64,000 nt of DNA from contig NC_052665.1 of assembly GCF_016802725.1 (NCBI RefSeq), forward strand, positions 17,800,501 to 17,864,500, written 5' to 3'. The position numbers were made by a program, and so were the translations under genes. Below the pieces are notes generated by a model. That model was not told where the DNA came from and searched no databases. It was given only the letters and a program-made list of their open reading frames with translations. Below are positions 36,101 through 45,500 of this stretch, in pieces (the first letter of the stretch is position 1; each line of letters begins with the position of its first letter). The stretch is from Solenopsis invicta. Lineage: Eukaryota; Arthropoda; Insecta; Hymenoptera; Formicidae.

Positions 36101-37888
36101 TTTGTTATCGATGAAATGTTAAATTGTAATAATAAGTACCTGAACCATGAAGCTTTTTAACGCTTATTTGCGTACAAGTCACTACTAATAGTAGGAAATA
36201 TGATAAAAAAAATAATGTAACTGATATACATTCGACAACTTTCCCCTACATCATTCAAGTCGCCCTACAAATCTATACGTGGCTGATGAGCGAAGCGATC
36301 TTGAACGTATTTAGGTAACAAGACTCTCGACTAGTCATAGAACGAATTACGACATGAAAATGTCACATAGCTTTTTGCCGCGCGTTGCAACTCGGTTACA
36401 CCGGTATCTCGGCAACTATTGCGAGGGCGAAGGGAGGAGCGGAATTTGCTCTCGCGCATGACCTGTTATTTCTACATTAATGTGGCGGGTAGTGAGGTTA
36501 ACGAGTCCTCCGTACTCAGCGTGGAAATTGTTGTGTTCGGGTCTCGTTCCCGCCGCCAGTAAACGGACGTTCCACGCCTATCTCCGCCGTAACTGATCGC
36601 GGGTTGATAGGAATAAGAGAGAGTTTCCTTCTTACGGCAAACACACCCTGCGTTTACAAGCATCGTCACTTTGCGGACGGAAATCTTCGAGGAGTTGCCT
36701 CTCTATATCAGCGGCAGATGCCCTTCGGTCAATCCTCATCTTTTCGCGCGCGCGCACGCGGGACGTTGAATTTCTCAGCTAGTTTACGGCCCTCCTCTCA
36801 GGATGAGGTACGAGAACGGAAGGGTGAGAAGGATAGAGAGTGCGGTATACCCTTCGCGTACGTAAATCGTCGCGTGTTATCGACCCATCGATTTCGAGAA
36901 CGAGGGATCTTCATCCGGTGTGGTGGACGTAAGGATGACATATTTGCGTTCGTAAATTTAAAGATGACGATACAAGGGACGGTCCCGCCTGCATTCGCGT
37001 TTCTTACTCTCGCTAGTGTTAACGGTGTGATCGGAAATTTTTAACTCGCTAAAGAAGATAACGCGATCGATTTTTCCGAGGGGGGACAATCTTCTCAAAA
37101 CTCACCGCGGAATATTTCCCCAAAGTCCGATAGAGAAACTTCAGAAAGCATGCTATACGTATGGATACACGCACGTGTCCACCCTCATCTAGTATTAAAC
37201 TCCGTACATGAGAACAGCACGCATGTGAGTCGAGCTATCTCGTCTACTACAACAAGCAACCCGGCTTGACCTTTATTCCTTTATTCAAGAGATTCCCGAT
37301 AGAGAAAGTTTGTAGCATAAGCGTCAAAACTCTCAGATAAGCGCCGATAAATTCACGACGTTACTACTTTTTGAAACAATACACTGGATAGGGTTTTCCA
37401 CTTGCATCGTAGCGTCACGGAACCACCAGAAGCGACACCGCTTGTAAGTCGCTTATTAAATATGCGTGTCGATTATTACACTAGCACAATCGTGCCACGA
37501 ATAATCACGTCTGTCCTAAATTACAAATTGCTTTCTTTAGGTCTCGTTAGGTCCGTATCCAAAAACGCGTATCTTCTCCTGTCCTGTTTCAGAAATTTCG
37601 GGACCGGCAAAGACGCAGACACCACCGTGGCCGCCGCTCTACGACGAAGAAGACGAGGCGATGTTCGGTTCGGCGGAGATGGACAAGACGGAGAACAAGC
37701 CACTGGCGGTGGATAACACGGTCCACGGACACGTGGGTTATCCATCGCTCGTCACGCCGTCCTCCACGATCCGCGTCGGCAAGAAACGACCGATAAACGC
37801 CAGTTCGGGCACTGATCCTTATCCACAACGGCTCTACGTCCTAGTAACGTCGCTGTTGTCGCTTCTAATCGTTCGCCGAAGATGGTGA
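1203..37888 (+). CDS. Dpr-interacting protein (DIP, lachesin-like), three-Ig neuronal adhesion protein; nine coding exons
   Basis: Joined exons 1203-1272, 11473-11579, 13800-13985, 23161-23244, 28117-28240, 32125-32262, 32376-32498, 34543-34713 and 37593-37888 give an uninterrupted 432-residue protein. Residues 1-24 form a signal peptide. Three Ig domains follow: Ig1 (about 31-129, C50, W62, Y109-x-C111), Ig2 (about 132-236, C154, W166, Y215-x-C217) and Ig3 (about 239-335, C260, W272, Y316-x-C318). Motifs typical of the DIP family are seen: GRDATFTC, WVKADTKAI, QINTDPMKSQ, VVPPDF, WRREDG, CIASNGVPPAVSKR and KNSLGEVESSIRLYE. N-glycosylation sequons occur at N37 and N403. DIPs bind Dpr proteins through Ig1 on opposing neurons and help select synaptic partners; most are thought to be GPI-linked. 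The splice phases agree at every junction, so the model is strong. Which DIP paralogue this is cannot be settled without a tree. UTR exons and alternative isoforms are not determined. Confidence 0.95.
5581..5596. repeat. (GA)n microsatellite
   Basis: Sixteen bases of pure GA, flanked by purine-rich sequence on both sides, in intron 1. Confidence 0.9.
7271..7307. repeat. (GA)n microsatellite
   Basis: Thirty-seven bases of uninterrupted GA in intron 1. Such tracts can bind GAGA factor in insects, but no function is shown here. Confidence 0.97.
9781..9838. repeat. (TA)n-rich low-complexity tract
   Basis: TA repeat with ACA and ACG interruptions in intron 1. Confidence 0.9.
9974..10030. repeat. 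(GA)n microsatellite
   Basis: About 57 bases of GA with two AAAG interruptions near the right end, in intron 1. Confidence 0.97.
11473..11579 (+). CDS. DIP coding exon 2: first half of Ig1
   Basis: Encodes residues 24 (last two bases) to 59. It holds the mature N-terminus (GGAFQPEFSGP), the sequon NLT at 37-39, and the Ig1 B strand with GRDATFTC and C50. It ends at HLGGYR in phase 0. The acceptor is a pyrimidine-rich run ending TTTCAG and the donor is GTACGT. The break in Ig1 before the VGWVKAD strand matches the position expected for the DIP family. Confidence 0.95.
11580..13799 (+). other. DIP intron 2 (2.2 kb)
   Basis: No coding exon is recognised. It contains an imperfect direct repeat near 12473-12508 (GGTATAACCAG twice) and an alternating purine-pyrimidine tract at 13531-13616 shortly before exon 3. 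Confidence 0.8.
13531..13616. repeat. Alternating purine-pyrimidine (CG/TG/TGCA) tract
   Basis: About 86 bases of almost strictly alternating purine and pyrimidine, with the main break near 13553-13556. It includes a run of CG dinucleotides, then TG and TGCATG blocks. It sits 184 bp before the exon 3 acceptor. Confidence 0.95.
13800..13985 (+). CDS. DIP coding exon 3: second half of Ig1
   Basis: Encodes residues 60-121 in phase 0. It begins VGWVKADTKAIQAIHDHVIT and runs through the Y109-x-C111 motif to NTDPMKSQ. In DIPs this part of Ig1 carries the strands that form the hydrophobic Dpr-binding face. The acceptor is GTTCCAG with a rather weak pyrimidine tract; the donor is GTATAT. The open frame continues past the donor into the intron to about 14267, but the family pattern requires splicing here to exon 4 (TGMLSIVVPPDF). 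Confidence 0.96.
14104..14242. repeat. TTGCAA/GCAACGTTGC motif array
   Basis: About ten occurrences of TTGCA or TGCAA, in both orientations and with irregular spacing, including ATTGCAATATTGCAA and CAACGTTGCAAC. This resembles a non-autonomous repeat or a decayed short tandem array. It starts about 120 bp after exon 3. Confidence 0.6.
16520..16547. repeat. (TG)n microsatellite
   Basis: TG repeat with TATG interruptions, in intron 3. Confidence 0.9.
16691..16801. mobile_element. Foldback/MITE-like element with long inverted repeats
   Basis: The left half (from CCCCATCAACAGACAAT) and the reverse complement of the right half (CCCTATCAGGAAACAAT) match over most of their length, including TTTAAATGTTTTTT and TTAAATATTTA blocks. 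The element therefore forms a near-complete hairpin of about 111 bp. There is no coding capacity and no clear target-site duplication. Confidence 0.6.
17536..17574. repeat. (AG)n microsatellite
   Basis: Thirty-nine bases of uninterrupted AG in intron 3. Confidence 0.97.
20930..21560. promoter_or_regulatory. CpG-rich block with CAG repeat; possible alternative promoter or 5' exon
   Basis: A GC- and CpG-rich island inside otherwise AT-rich intron 3. It has no stop codon in several frames and a long CAG tract. This composition is common for insect promoters or 5' UTR exons, so an internal DIP promoter is possible. No clear core promoter motif was found, so this is inference only. Confidence 0.25.
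21071..21136. repeat. (CAG)22 trinucleotide repeat
   Basis: Twenty-two uninterrupted CAG units (66 nt), followed by CGG/CGA-rich sequence. The three forward readings give poly-Gln, poly-Ser or poly-Ala, and one reverse reading gives poly-Leu. No frame can be tied to a known protein. Confidence 0.98.
22923..22948. repeat. A26 homopolymer
   Basis: Twenty-six consecutive A in intron 3, 212 bp before exon 4. It could be the tail of an old retroposed sequence, but nothing upstream is recognisable. Confidence 0.95.
23161..23244 (+). CDS. DIP coding exon 4: Ig1-Ig2 junction
   Basis: Encodes residues 122-149 in phase 0: the last Ig1 strand (TGMLSIVVPP), the linker, and the start of Ig2 (DMMVGEGGQ). 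The acceptor is TTTTCTTCAG and the donor GTAAAT. A second AG four bases inside the exon was not chosen because it would break the frame. Confidence 0.94.
23245..28116 (+). other. DIP intron 4 (4.9 kb)
   Basis: AT-rich for most of its length, becoming CpG-rich from about 27700 towards exon 5. It contains the inverted-repeat element near 26090-26240. No coding exon is recognised. Confidence 0.8.
26090..26240. mobile_element. Small inverted-repeat element with internal 14-bp tandem repeat
   Basis: The left arm AAAACTTAAGCAGTAAG (26093-26109) matches the reverse complement of 26194-26210 at 15 of 17 bases. The right arm is extended by a perfect tandem repeat of CTGCCCAAGTTTTA (26198-26225), then CTGCAAGTTTTTT. 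This looks like a non-autonomous DNA element of about 150 bp whose right end has been duplicated. Confidence 0.5.
28117..28240 (+). CDS. DIP coding exon 5: first half of Ig2
   Basis: Encodes residues 150-190 plus the first base of codon 191. It carries C154, the conserved tryptophan W166 and the WRREDG motif (166-171), then a variable loop (REPFAGSAPNQKSQ). The acceptor is CACGTACAG with a poor pyrimidine tract; the donor is a strong GTAAGA. It ends in phase 1, and the next exon starts with the two bases needed to finish the codon. Without this exon Ig2 would lack its first cysteine. Confidence 0.94.
28241..32124 (+). other. DIP intron 5 (3.9 kb)
   Basis: It begins with a CGCCG-type GC-rich low-complexity stretch (about 28265-28305). 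It contains the element bounded by perfect inverted repeats at 28983-29380. Open frames at about 29889-30288 and 31007-31240 show no recognisable domain and no family resemblance. Confidence 0.8.
28983..29380. mobile_element. MITE-like element with perfect 18-bp terminal inverted repeats
   Basis: CCAAATGACGCCACCGTA at 28983-29000 is exactly reverse-complemented at 29363-29380, enclosing about 360 bp of non-coding AT-rich DNA with small hairpins (for example 29121-29161). A target-site duplication is not evident. A degraded third copy of the terminus may lie near 29625-29645. Confidence 0.55.
32125..32262 (+). CDS. DIP coding exon 6: second half of Ig2
   Basis: Encodes residues 191 (last two bases) to 236 plus one base of 237. 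It includes GEELKLTKISRNEMG, the Y215-x-C217 motif, and the family signature CIASNGVPPAVSKR, ending at YINVH. The acceptor is ACTATTCTCAG and the donor GTGAGT. The frame used is not the longest local one; homology and phase decide it. Confidence 0.95.
32376..32498 (+). CDS. DIP coding exon 7: first half of Ig3
   Basis: Encodes residues 237-277 plus one base of 278. It contains PPVIHVPNQLVGAPLGTDV, C260 and W272. The intron before it is only 113 bp (32263-32375), the shortest in the gene. The acceptor is TCGATTTACAG and the donor GTGAGA. Confidence 0.95.
32499..34542 (+). other. DIP intron 7 (2.0 kb)
   Basis: AT-rich, with a CA repeat at 34351-34380 about 160 bp before exon 8. No coding exon is recognised. 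Confidence 0.8.
34351..34380. repeat. (AC)n microsatellite
   Basis: Thirty bases of AC with one ATAC interruption, in intron 7. Confidence 0.95.
34543..34713 (+). CDS. DIP coding exon 8: second half of Ig3
   Basis: Encodes residues 278 (last two bases) to 334 plus one base of 335. It runs AMIISSVRHDV to the Y316-x-C318 motif and the KNSLGEVESSIRLY terminus of Ig3, which is highly characteristic of DIP and lachesin-like proteins. The acceptor is TTTGTTCTCCAG and the donor GTGAGT. A 19-bp tandem duplication starts 37 bp after the donor. Confidence 0.96.
34714..37592 (+). other. DIP intron 8 (2.9 kb)
   Basis: Carries a 19-bp tandem duplication (34751-34788) just after the donor, an approximate 20-bp direct repeat at 35361-35400, and a CpG-richer stretch at about 36360-37040 with an unrecognised 146-codon open frame. 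No exon is supported there. Confidence 0.75.
34751..34788. repeat. Perfect 19-bp tandem duplication
   Basis: AGTTTCCCGCGGAGCCCAT occurs twice back to back with no mismatch, 37 bp after the exon 8 donor. The lack of divergence suggests a recent duplication. Confidence 0.97.
37593..37888 (+). CDS. DIP coding exon 9: linker, C-terminal anchor signal, stop
   Basis: Encodes residues 335 (last two bases) to 432, then TGA at 37886. The first part is Pro-rich and acidic (TPPWPPLYDEEDEA), then a low-conservation stalk with sequon NAS at 403-405, and a C-terminal hydrophobic stretch at about 415-428 (LYVLVTSLLSLLIV) followed by RRRW. The layout suits a GPI signal with a possible cleavage site near N403-G407, but the basic tail is unusual for one; a short transmembrane anchor is the alternative. 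The acceptor is a good pyrimidine run ending TTTCAG. Confidence 0.92.
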
Positions 37889-39700
37889 TGGTGATGAGAA
37901 ACGGAAAAGAGCCGAGGAATTCTGAAAAACTTGGTCGAGGCACTCGTCGTCAGTGCTCGCGATCGCACACGTTGCGATTCTCGTAATGCGATCTCTCGCA
38001 ACGGCATAATTCACTTTCGGAGAAGAAGCGTTGTTACATATGATCCATGACCATAGACTCGAAGTTGTTTGTATAGAAAACTGCCGCGGAAAAAAGAAAA
38101 TAGAATAGATATTTGAGAAAATTCGGTGCTGTGTTCTCCAAACGTACTATATTTTAATTTTGACTAATCAGTGCGAAGAAGCCGCTGCTACGCCCGGTAG
38201 TCAAGTCTCCGCGCGAGGTAAAAGCCCGCAAGCTTTAATCTTCATTGGCTATTCAGCAGCTTGCTCGGCTCTGTACAGCAAAAACAACTTCGAATGGGCT
38301 TAAGTCGCCGCCGCCGACGACGACGTATCGTCTTCCCTGAGTGGCTTATTCGTAATTCGTAGACCTAATCAATGCATCGGAAGCTCGCGGAAGGGATGAA
38401 CCAAGTGGGACTGTAGACGGGAACGTGCATTGCAGGGTATATTGATCGTGATACTTGGATCGGAAAATCGATCGGTGGAGTGCTAAGTTAATTAAATTCA
38501 GGGATCGAATACAATTTAGTACAATTTAACTCGGTTCTGCTTTCGATATTGTCACAGTATTACAATAGTGCCCTAGAATTTTACTCCAACGTACGTGATC
38601 TTACACGCAGGCTATCACCGTTTCATCTAATCTCAGCAGTGATTTATTAAAATGGATCCTCAATATTAATTAAGAGCTAAATGATTTTTGTGTAAAATAT
38701 CAACTACTCTACGTGGAGGCATACGCGATATCAAATCAAATTGCGGGTTCTCGATTAGATCGAAACGTTATCAGAAAGAGAGAGAAATAACGGATGTAAA
38801 AGGTAAGGGAGAAGGCGAGGAAGCGATAGAGGCTGAAATTGAACAGACAGGCAAAGTCAACGATAAGGAGAAGAACATAGCTCGAAATGAAGATAAATCT
38901 TGGAATAATATTCGCGCGGATCGAAGAGTCAGATGCGTAAACTTCTCAGTTTCGGCGGCAATAAATCTGCGTGATATGTACATATTTACGTGTATTATAT
39001 ACAGGCACGCTCGCACGTGTATATGTGTGCATACGTCAGGGTAAATTAAACACATTCGTGCCACTTTTTTCCCCCAGCTCCCCGCTGCGCTCTCCGATCG
39101 CGTGCGAGCGGCGAGGCGTTCCGTAGATAGCCCTTTACGATTACGCCTGTGTAATAGGATATGTATCGCGAGTTTAAACGAGTATTGAAAGCTTTAAAGG
39201 AGTTCGAGCCGGAAGTAGCAAGACGCCGTGTCTCGCGCGCCCGTCTTGGCGGACGTCCTCGATCTCTTGCGAATCGATCGCGGACGAGCGGCCGCCCCCT
39301 GCACCCTCCCACTCGCCCCCAAGTTGTTCGCCACACACGCCTCGATCACGGACGTGCGATCATACCCGTCCCCTTTCGCAAACTTTCTTTTCTTTTCCAC
39401 AAGGTTACCGTTCACTCGGGGGAGTTTTTTTACAGCGCTCTCGGTTAGCAGCTCTCGACAGCGAAACTCTTCAGTCAACACGGAATTAAGTATGTCTTTG
39501 GAGAAACATTTAGTGCTCTACTTTTTGAATGCGATTCTCTGTACCAAAATGCTCCCCGATAACAGTGGAGAGTCGTTTTCAATGATTGTTCACTCGAGGG
39601 TTTTGCTTTTGAGTACTCTCGATATTAGAACTTTCTTTCGGTTAAAATAAAATTGGATGATATCCATCGGGTATTTACTTGAAAACTTTAACAGCAACTG
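37889..39700 (+). other. Probable 3' UTR and downstream flank of the DIP gene
   Basis: Follows the stop codon with no splice site needed. Candidate poly(A) signals are ATTAAA at 38491 and 38646 and AATAAA at 38960 and 39646. None can be preferred from sequence alone. A CpG-rich patch lies at 39060-39340. Open frames here have no recognisable domain. Confidence 0.45.
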
Positions 39701-40104
39701 TCGATCGCGAATTTAACACAAACTTGAAAGCGATGCTGAACAAAGCTCGATTCTTGAAAGTTACATTTTCTAAAAGTGGAAACTAAAAAAAAAAAATAAT
39801 AATAAAAATTTAAAAAGCACATTTTTTTATAAAAGAAAGAAATGCTGACGATTTTGACAAGTAACCCGATTGAATAATACATTTCCGGATACTGTTTAAA
39901 TAAATAAAATCAGCATCGGTCAAGCACAGTTATTTTTGATTCTCTTGATCGATTTAACGACGAGACAGTGAACTCGTATTTTGCATTCGACAAATTAATA
40001 TAACAAATAATAATTTTATATAATGCATTTGACATTTTTATGATCCTTTATAAGTCTAATTCCTTTATAAAATCTTTTCAAAAAGGATATAAATCTAAAA
40101 CGAT

Positions 40105-40184
40105 GTTAAACTAATTTTAATTTTTTATAATCAATGTAAAATTTGTTAAACTAATTTTATTTGTATAATCGATGTAAAATAAAA
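40105..40184. repeat. Imperfect 40-bp tandem duplication
   Basis: GTTAAACTAATTTTA begins at 40105 and again at 40145; the two 40-bp units are similar through ATAATC[A/G]ATGTAAAAT. The sequence is intergenic and AT-rich. Confidence 0.8.
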
Positions 40185-41792
40185 TTGTCCTTAAAAGGAT
40201 GTAAAATTACGAACTAATGTCTAAAATTAGCATTTTTAATTAGAGTTAAAATATGTAAAAGAGATATTTAAAACGATAAAAATGCTTCACAAAAAACCTA
40301 TGTGCATAAATCACGAGCTGTAATGAGACTTATAGGAGCAATTCAATCAAAATGTGATAAGCCAATAAAAATTTTTGCTGATCGCGCGTCCAATGGTCAG
40401 GAAGTGATATCTGATTAGTTTCTGGTGTGAGCTAAACAACTTATAAGTGTTCGATAGATCAATGACGATCGTTTCCTGGCGCGAATCGCTTCGAGCGAAT
40501 ATGCAGAATGTGCGAAAGAGTGTGAGAAACAGACTAAAGAAAAAAAAAAGAGTGAGTGAGAGAGAGAACGATACTAATTATATTTTTATATTTCCACCGT
40601 AACGTGCTTACGTTCCGTATCGATAGACTTTTAATTACCGTCAAAGTTTTGTTCAGCTATTTCAACCGTTGCTATCGTGACATTCGGTTTCCGCGGTAAT
40701 TTCTTTAATTATATTTGACGTTATAAACAACAAACGTCGTGACGTAATGGCGCGTCCAGATTGGCCGATTCCGCTTTCGGATCTCCATACTGTTTTCAGA
40801 TGAAAATTCACAAAGTGGATCTAATACAATCGTGGAAAGATAACAAAATCGATCGCATCGATTCCCACGCACCGCTCTCGCTACGACAGTTTTGTATTCA
40901 CTAAATAAATCGGGCGTCCCCGTGGGTGCTTGGTTTTGAAGTTTTATGGCAACTGAAATTGCATCTCGTTACGCTTCGCGGTTCGTTTTCGGTACTCGCC
41001 GACAGCTCTCTCGCAGGAGCGTCATACGTGCCCAATTTCCATTAAAATCCATTTTCATGTATGTCTCAATCGATTTGCCCTTCATGATTGGTTCGCCCAC
41101 GCCTAATTCCTTTTAAATACAGATCAAACTTTTTTTCACGTAGTACACGATGGGAGTTAATCCTTTTACTATCATACTTAAATTCAAAAGGTAAAGACCG
41201 TAATGAAGTTTTTATATTGCGGATAGTTTGCAGTTTCAAAGTAATATTGACGTTAAAAAAAAGAGAGAGAGAAGTTTTAATGGTGAAATGGTTATAAAGC
41301 GTTCGCTGGCGTTGTTGCAAAATGCATGACAAAATGGAGATACGTTAAATGATATTTTAGAAGAACCGTTACTTTATATTCTCGGTATCGTGTATTGTAC
41401 ATTCACGTATTGCTCCGCTGAAACATCGCGTCTGATAAATTTGTCTCTTGCAACGTTTTTCTCGGGAGCCCTTCAATTAACCAATGGCCCATTTCGCGTT
41501 CGATATAATATGCGACGTGCCACATTCGTCACTGCAATCTACGTCGAAATGGCCGGTCGCAAAAAAAAACCCGGTTAGCGAAGCGTCCTCAAGCGTCCTC
41601 ACGAGAGCCAATGAATGGTCGCTCTCCCGGTGACCGAAAAAAAAACCCTCGAGAAAAAAAATCGCGACGCTTTTTCCCCCGACGGGCCAAATCGCACTCG
41701 TTTGCGACACGCAGCCGTAACCTGTGAGGCCGCGGATGAGCGTGTTCCCTCTTATTTCGTCGGAGGGAATCCTCGTTCCAGAACGATTATCG

Positions 41793-41794
<2 letters not shown>

Positions 41795-41834
<40 letters not shown>
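41795..41834. repeat. (CT)n microsatellite
   Basis: Forty bases of CT with one interruption (TCTATC). Confidence 0.96.
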
Positions 41835-41835
<1 letters not shown>

Positions 41836-42481
41836 TTTATTCTTCGGCGGCGCGGGAAACGACGGAAAGACGGGCCGCCTCTCTCGGTCACTGTGAGAAA
41901 TTATAAGGGTGAATTCGCCTTTAAGGACTAGAGGAAGAAGATCTTAGTTCCTCCATAAATAAACACAACTGCCCGCGCAGCTGGCGCGGACGTAATTCAT
42001 CGTGAATTAATTTAAGGGCCACCTCTCTCTCCTTCGCAGCCTCCTCCCGCCGTTCCACGTTTTCATTAGAAGGCCCGCCGCCGCGCCGCGCCGTACCGAG
42101 GCCGCCATTTGGCGGCTCTCGCTTTTATGCTGATTTTATTTCTCTTCTTTCGCGAACTCGGGCATCCACGGAGCAATTGTGCGGTATTATTATCCACCGC
42201 GAGTGTCGGGGTGGCACGAACGACCATGTGACATACGGCCCATCGAACCATCGGGCGAGAGCCAAAATAAAGAAGACTTCAAGGTTCTGCCTTTCCTTCG
42301 TCCTCGTCTTCTTATCACCATCTCCGTTCTCATCGTTGATATCGTCATGGTGCCTGAAGATGTCAACGACTTCATATGACTTCCAAACGAGCTTACCGTT
42401 CCGTTTGGACTACATTGCGTAGTCGTCTTTATAAAGTTACAGTTGCAATTGCATCACCTCGCACTGGCCCCCCCAAGCCGT

Positions 42482-42509
42482 TTCTCTCTTTCTCTCTCTC
42501 TCTCTCTCT
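42482..42509. repeat. (TC)n microsatellite
   Basis: About 28 bases of TC with one extra T. Confidence 0.95.
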
Positions 42510-45500
42510 GGCTGTGGCTGCTCGTAGATTTCTGCTCCTCTCCCCCTCGGCCGTTCGCTTAATCTCCGTCGGTTACGCTTATTAAAGTCCCGAGAGGTAC
42601 GACGTGTAAGCCCGTCGAGGCGATATACACGGGGGACGCAGATAGTTACGTATGCGCGCTGGTTGCACGACTGTTGGTTTATCGCGCGCTCGCAGTCGGT
42701 GCTTTTCCCCCGTTTCGACGTGCCAGACGAAGGATATAGTTTGAGAAGTGAACACTTCAACACGTCGCAACGAGAACGATCAATGTAATTCCGCGACTCG
42801 TCGCAAAGGGACAAATGCGTTATTTACGCGTAAACGCGTAGCGTTTCCTCCGTTTTTGTCTGATTTGTGAAATGACATCGTTTGTAACCACGGTAGCCAT
42901 AGTAAGGCCATGGTGCAAAAATAATTACCTCTAAATTACATCGCGCGCACGTTGATTAATTATTTTTGATTCAAAATTAACGAATAAATGATTCATGAAT
43001 CGATATTCGTCAATTGTCGCGTCTTTCTACAATTCCAGTATCTATAATGATTTTAAACGTCAGTTCTTCTTCACCTTGAGACGTTTCAACGTTGATATAT
43101 TTTGGCACTTTAACTGCCAGACGATTTGGGATTTTTCTACGACACGATCGAACAGCTTCGAGAAGTTTGTTTTATGAGTCTTAAGTGGGTCGATTGAACT
43201 GGTATAAAGTTTTAAGAGTTTTGGAGAAGGAGAATTAGCCAACTTCCTTTTATCTGCGTGAATTATCGCCTCCGTGGATCGTCCCTTTTGGCATTTACGT
43301 TGACATTGTGTGAAATAATGCTATGCTTTTTATCCTTCCGTTCTTACGACATTGTACGATATGAATATTTCGCGACGCAAATTTCATCTATTGTACTTTT
43401 CTTTATTTCAATTATGCGATACTATCGAACGAACGAATTTTTTTCGTACAAAATGTCGATGTACTATACGATTCCTGAACTTTCTTCGTCTCTTTTTTTT
43501 GTCACGGTATACCCATGCTTATCTTTTTCATGGCTTCTCTTTTATTTACTTTAGTTTTCGCAACGTGGCTTGTTGTAGTCGTTAGTTTTTCTTTGCGCTT
43601 ATTGAGTCGTAAATAACATATCTTCCTTATCGAACGAAAACACCGTTGCAAAAAAAAACCTATCCAAATACCTGTTCTAGAATTTTTCGCTCTTCGTGCA
43701 GTAGTTTTCACAATCGAGTTTCGAGGCTGTGTTAACTTATACTCACATATATACGCTCATACACACACACACACATAAAACATAACTAGGTTCAAAATAT
43801 TTTCAGTTCATATCATTGACATATACCATAATATCTAACAAAAAACAAAATAGCAAGAATTAGATGTTATCAATTTATGATAAAAATATGATTTTTTGCA
43901 ACAGGGAAAATTTTCTTTCGCATAAATTGGCAAATGCGGATTCAAAAATAAAGTAATCTTGAGAAAATAAAGATCGAATAAGGCAACTGTATTGAAGTGC
44001 AATGATCACTTTTAAAATGTATATCTATTCTTTCAATCTTCGATCGTACGGATAATCGGATTCTCATTAGTATTGGGATACAATTCTCTCGAGAAAAAAA
44101 ATCCATAAAATGTATTATGGATGTAGCATGGAAAAAACGTTCTCGCGCGAGAGCTGCCGATGAATTTTCTGCGTAGCGGGATACAGTGCCGCGAAATCCC
44201 TAATGTCGCGTCCGCCGTGGAGACGATCACTGGCGGTTATCTACGTGTCACTCGGCGAGTCCTACGGCGGCTCATTCCTCCTTTCGCGCTTCCAAATACT
44301 CCTTCAGACTGCAATATCAGACAATACAAGAAAACGAAACTTCGAATACTTGGAAAACTGTTAGCGGTGTGCATGATGCGAAGGATGATTTCACAACTCT
44401 TTAAGGAATATCTAAACTCTCCCCTCCCCACCCCTTCTCTTCCAACGCCGCTGAGCTTTAGATCGTAAAGCCATATTTTATTAACATCAGAAGAGTCGAG
44501 ATAAAGTAATATTTTTTTTATTTGATTCAATAGACTGTCTTCGATTATCGATCTATTACATATCTTCAGAGTACAGACATATCCTCGATCATATTAAAAC
44601 ACAAAATGGAAAAATGTTATCTTAAGGTAAGTAATTAACTTAGACTATCAAAGGGGCCTTGATCCGGCAATCAATCACGTATACTATCAATGTTTTATTT
44701 ATCTACAAACTTGAATCTTGTAGTCGTTTAAAAGCTTTATATTTCTACCTTTTTAAATAAAAATTTTCCTTCAATTATGCTTTCCTCTTTCTTTAATAAA
44801 GAGTTTCGAGAAGTGTTCTCTTAGAAATGAAAATTTATTAAATCTAAAAAGAAAAAAAAAATTGTAGTAAACAAGGCGTGTCTTTTTCAATCTACGGTCG
44901 TAGATACAGAAGTCTCGATTCTTCTGATGTTAATCACGAGGTAACAATCCTGTTGCGTTTTAATCGATATGATGTATTATATACTTTTTGTAAGATAATA
45001 AAAAATCGAATACACGGTTAAAAAGCGTTCCTTGGTTAGATTTATGTAAGTCCCAGTAAGTCGAGATGCGTCCCGGAATCTTCTTGTTCCTGACGGAGAA
45101 TATCTCGCGAGACGGAAATGTGCTTTAAGAATTCTTCGGAACACGAAACGTGCTTACACGCTTGTCGATGAGTGTTCAAGAAGCTAATTAAACGAATTGC
45201 ATTGTCTTCGTTTACGAGCGCAATCGATTCGATTTGTACATTAAGAGAAGAGGTTGCAACCCCTGCGTTGTCAAATGGGACAATCGTTCCGTATCCGAAC
45301 GAGCTCGGATGTATTATGCGAGTATTATCTCGAGATAATGAGATGCTGCTTGTGTAAAGGTAAGTTCGACCGTCGATGATGTATACCAAACCTAAATGCT
45401 ATCTTCCTGTATAAATAATAATCGCGAAGTCGCAGTAGTGTTCGATGATATTTCGACGACGTCGCTCTCCGACGCGCGATGCATAGTATTCGCGTAAATT

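Noticed and set aside
36604..37044. 146-codon frame in DIP intron 8
   Set aside because: No domain similarity, and the Ig3-to-tail junction is already satisfied by exons 8 and 9.
45042..45389. Minus-strand 115-codon frame
   Set aside because: No signal peptide, domain or family motif that I can recognise; length is within chance expectation over 64 kb.
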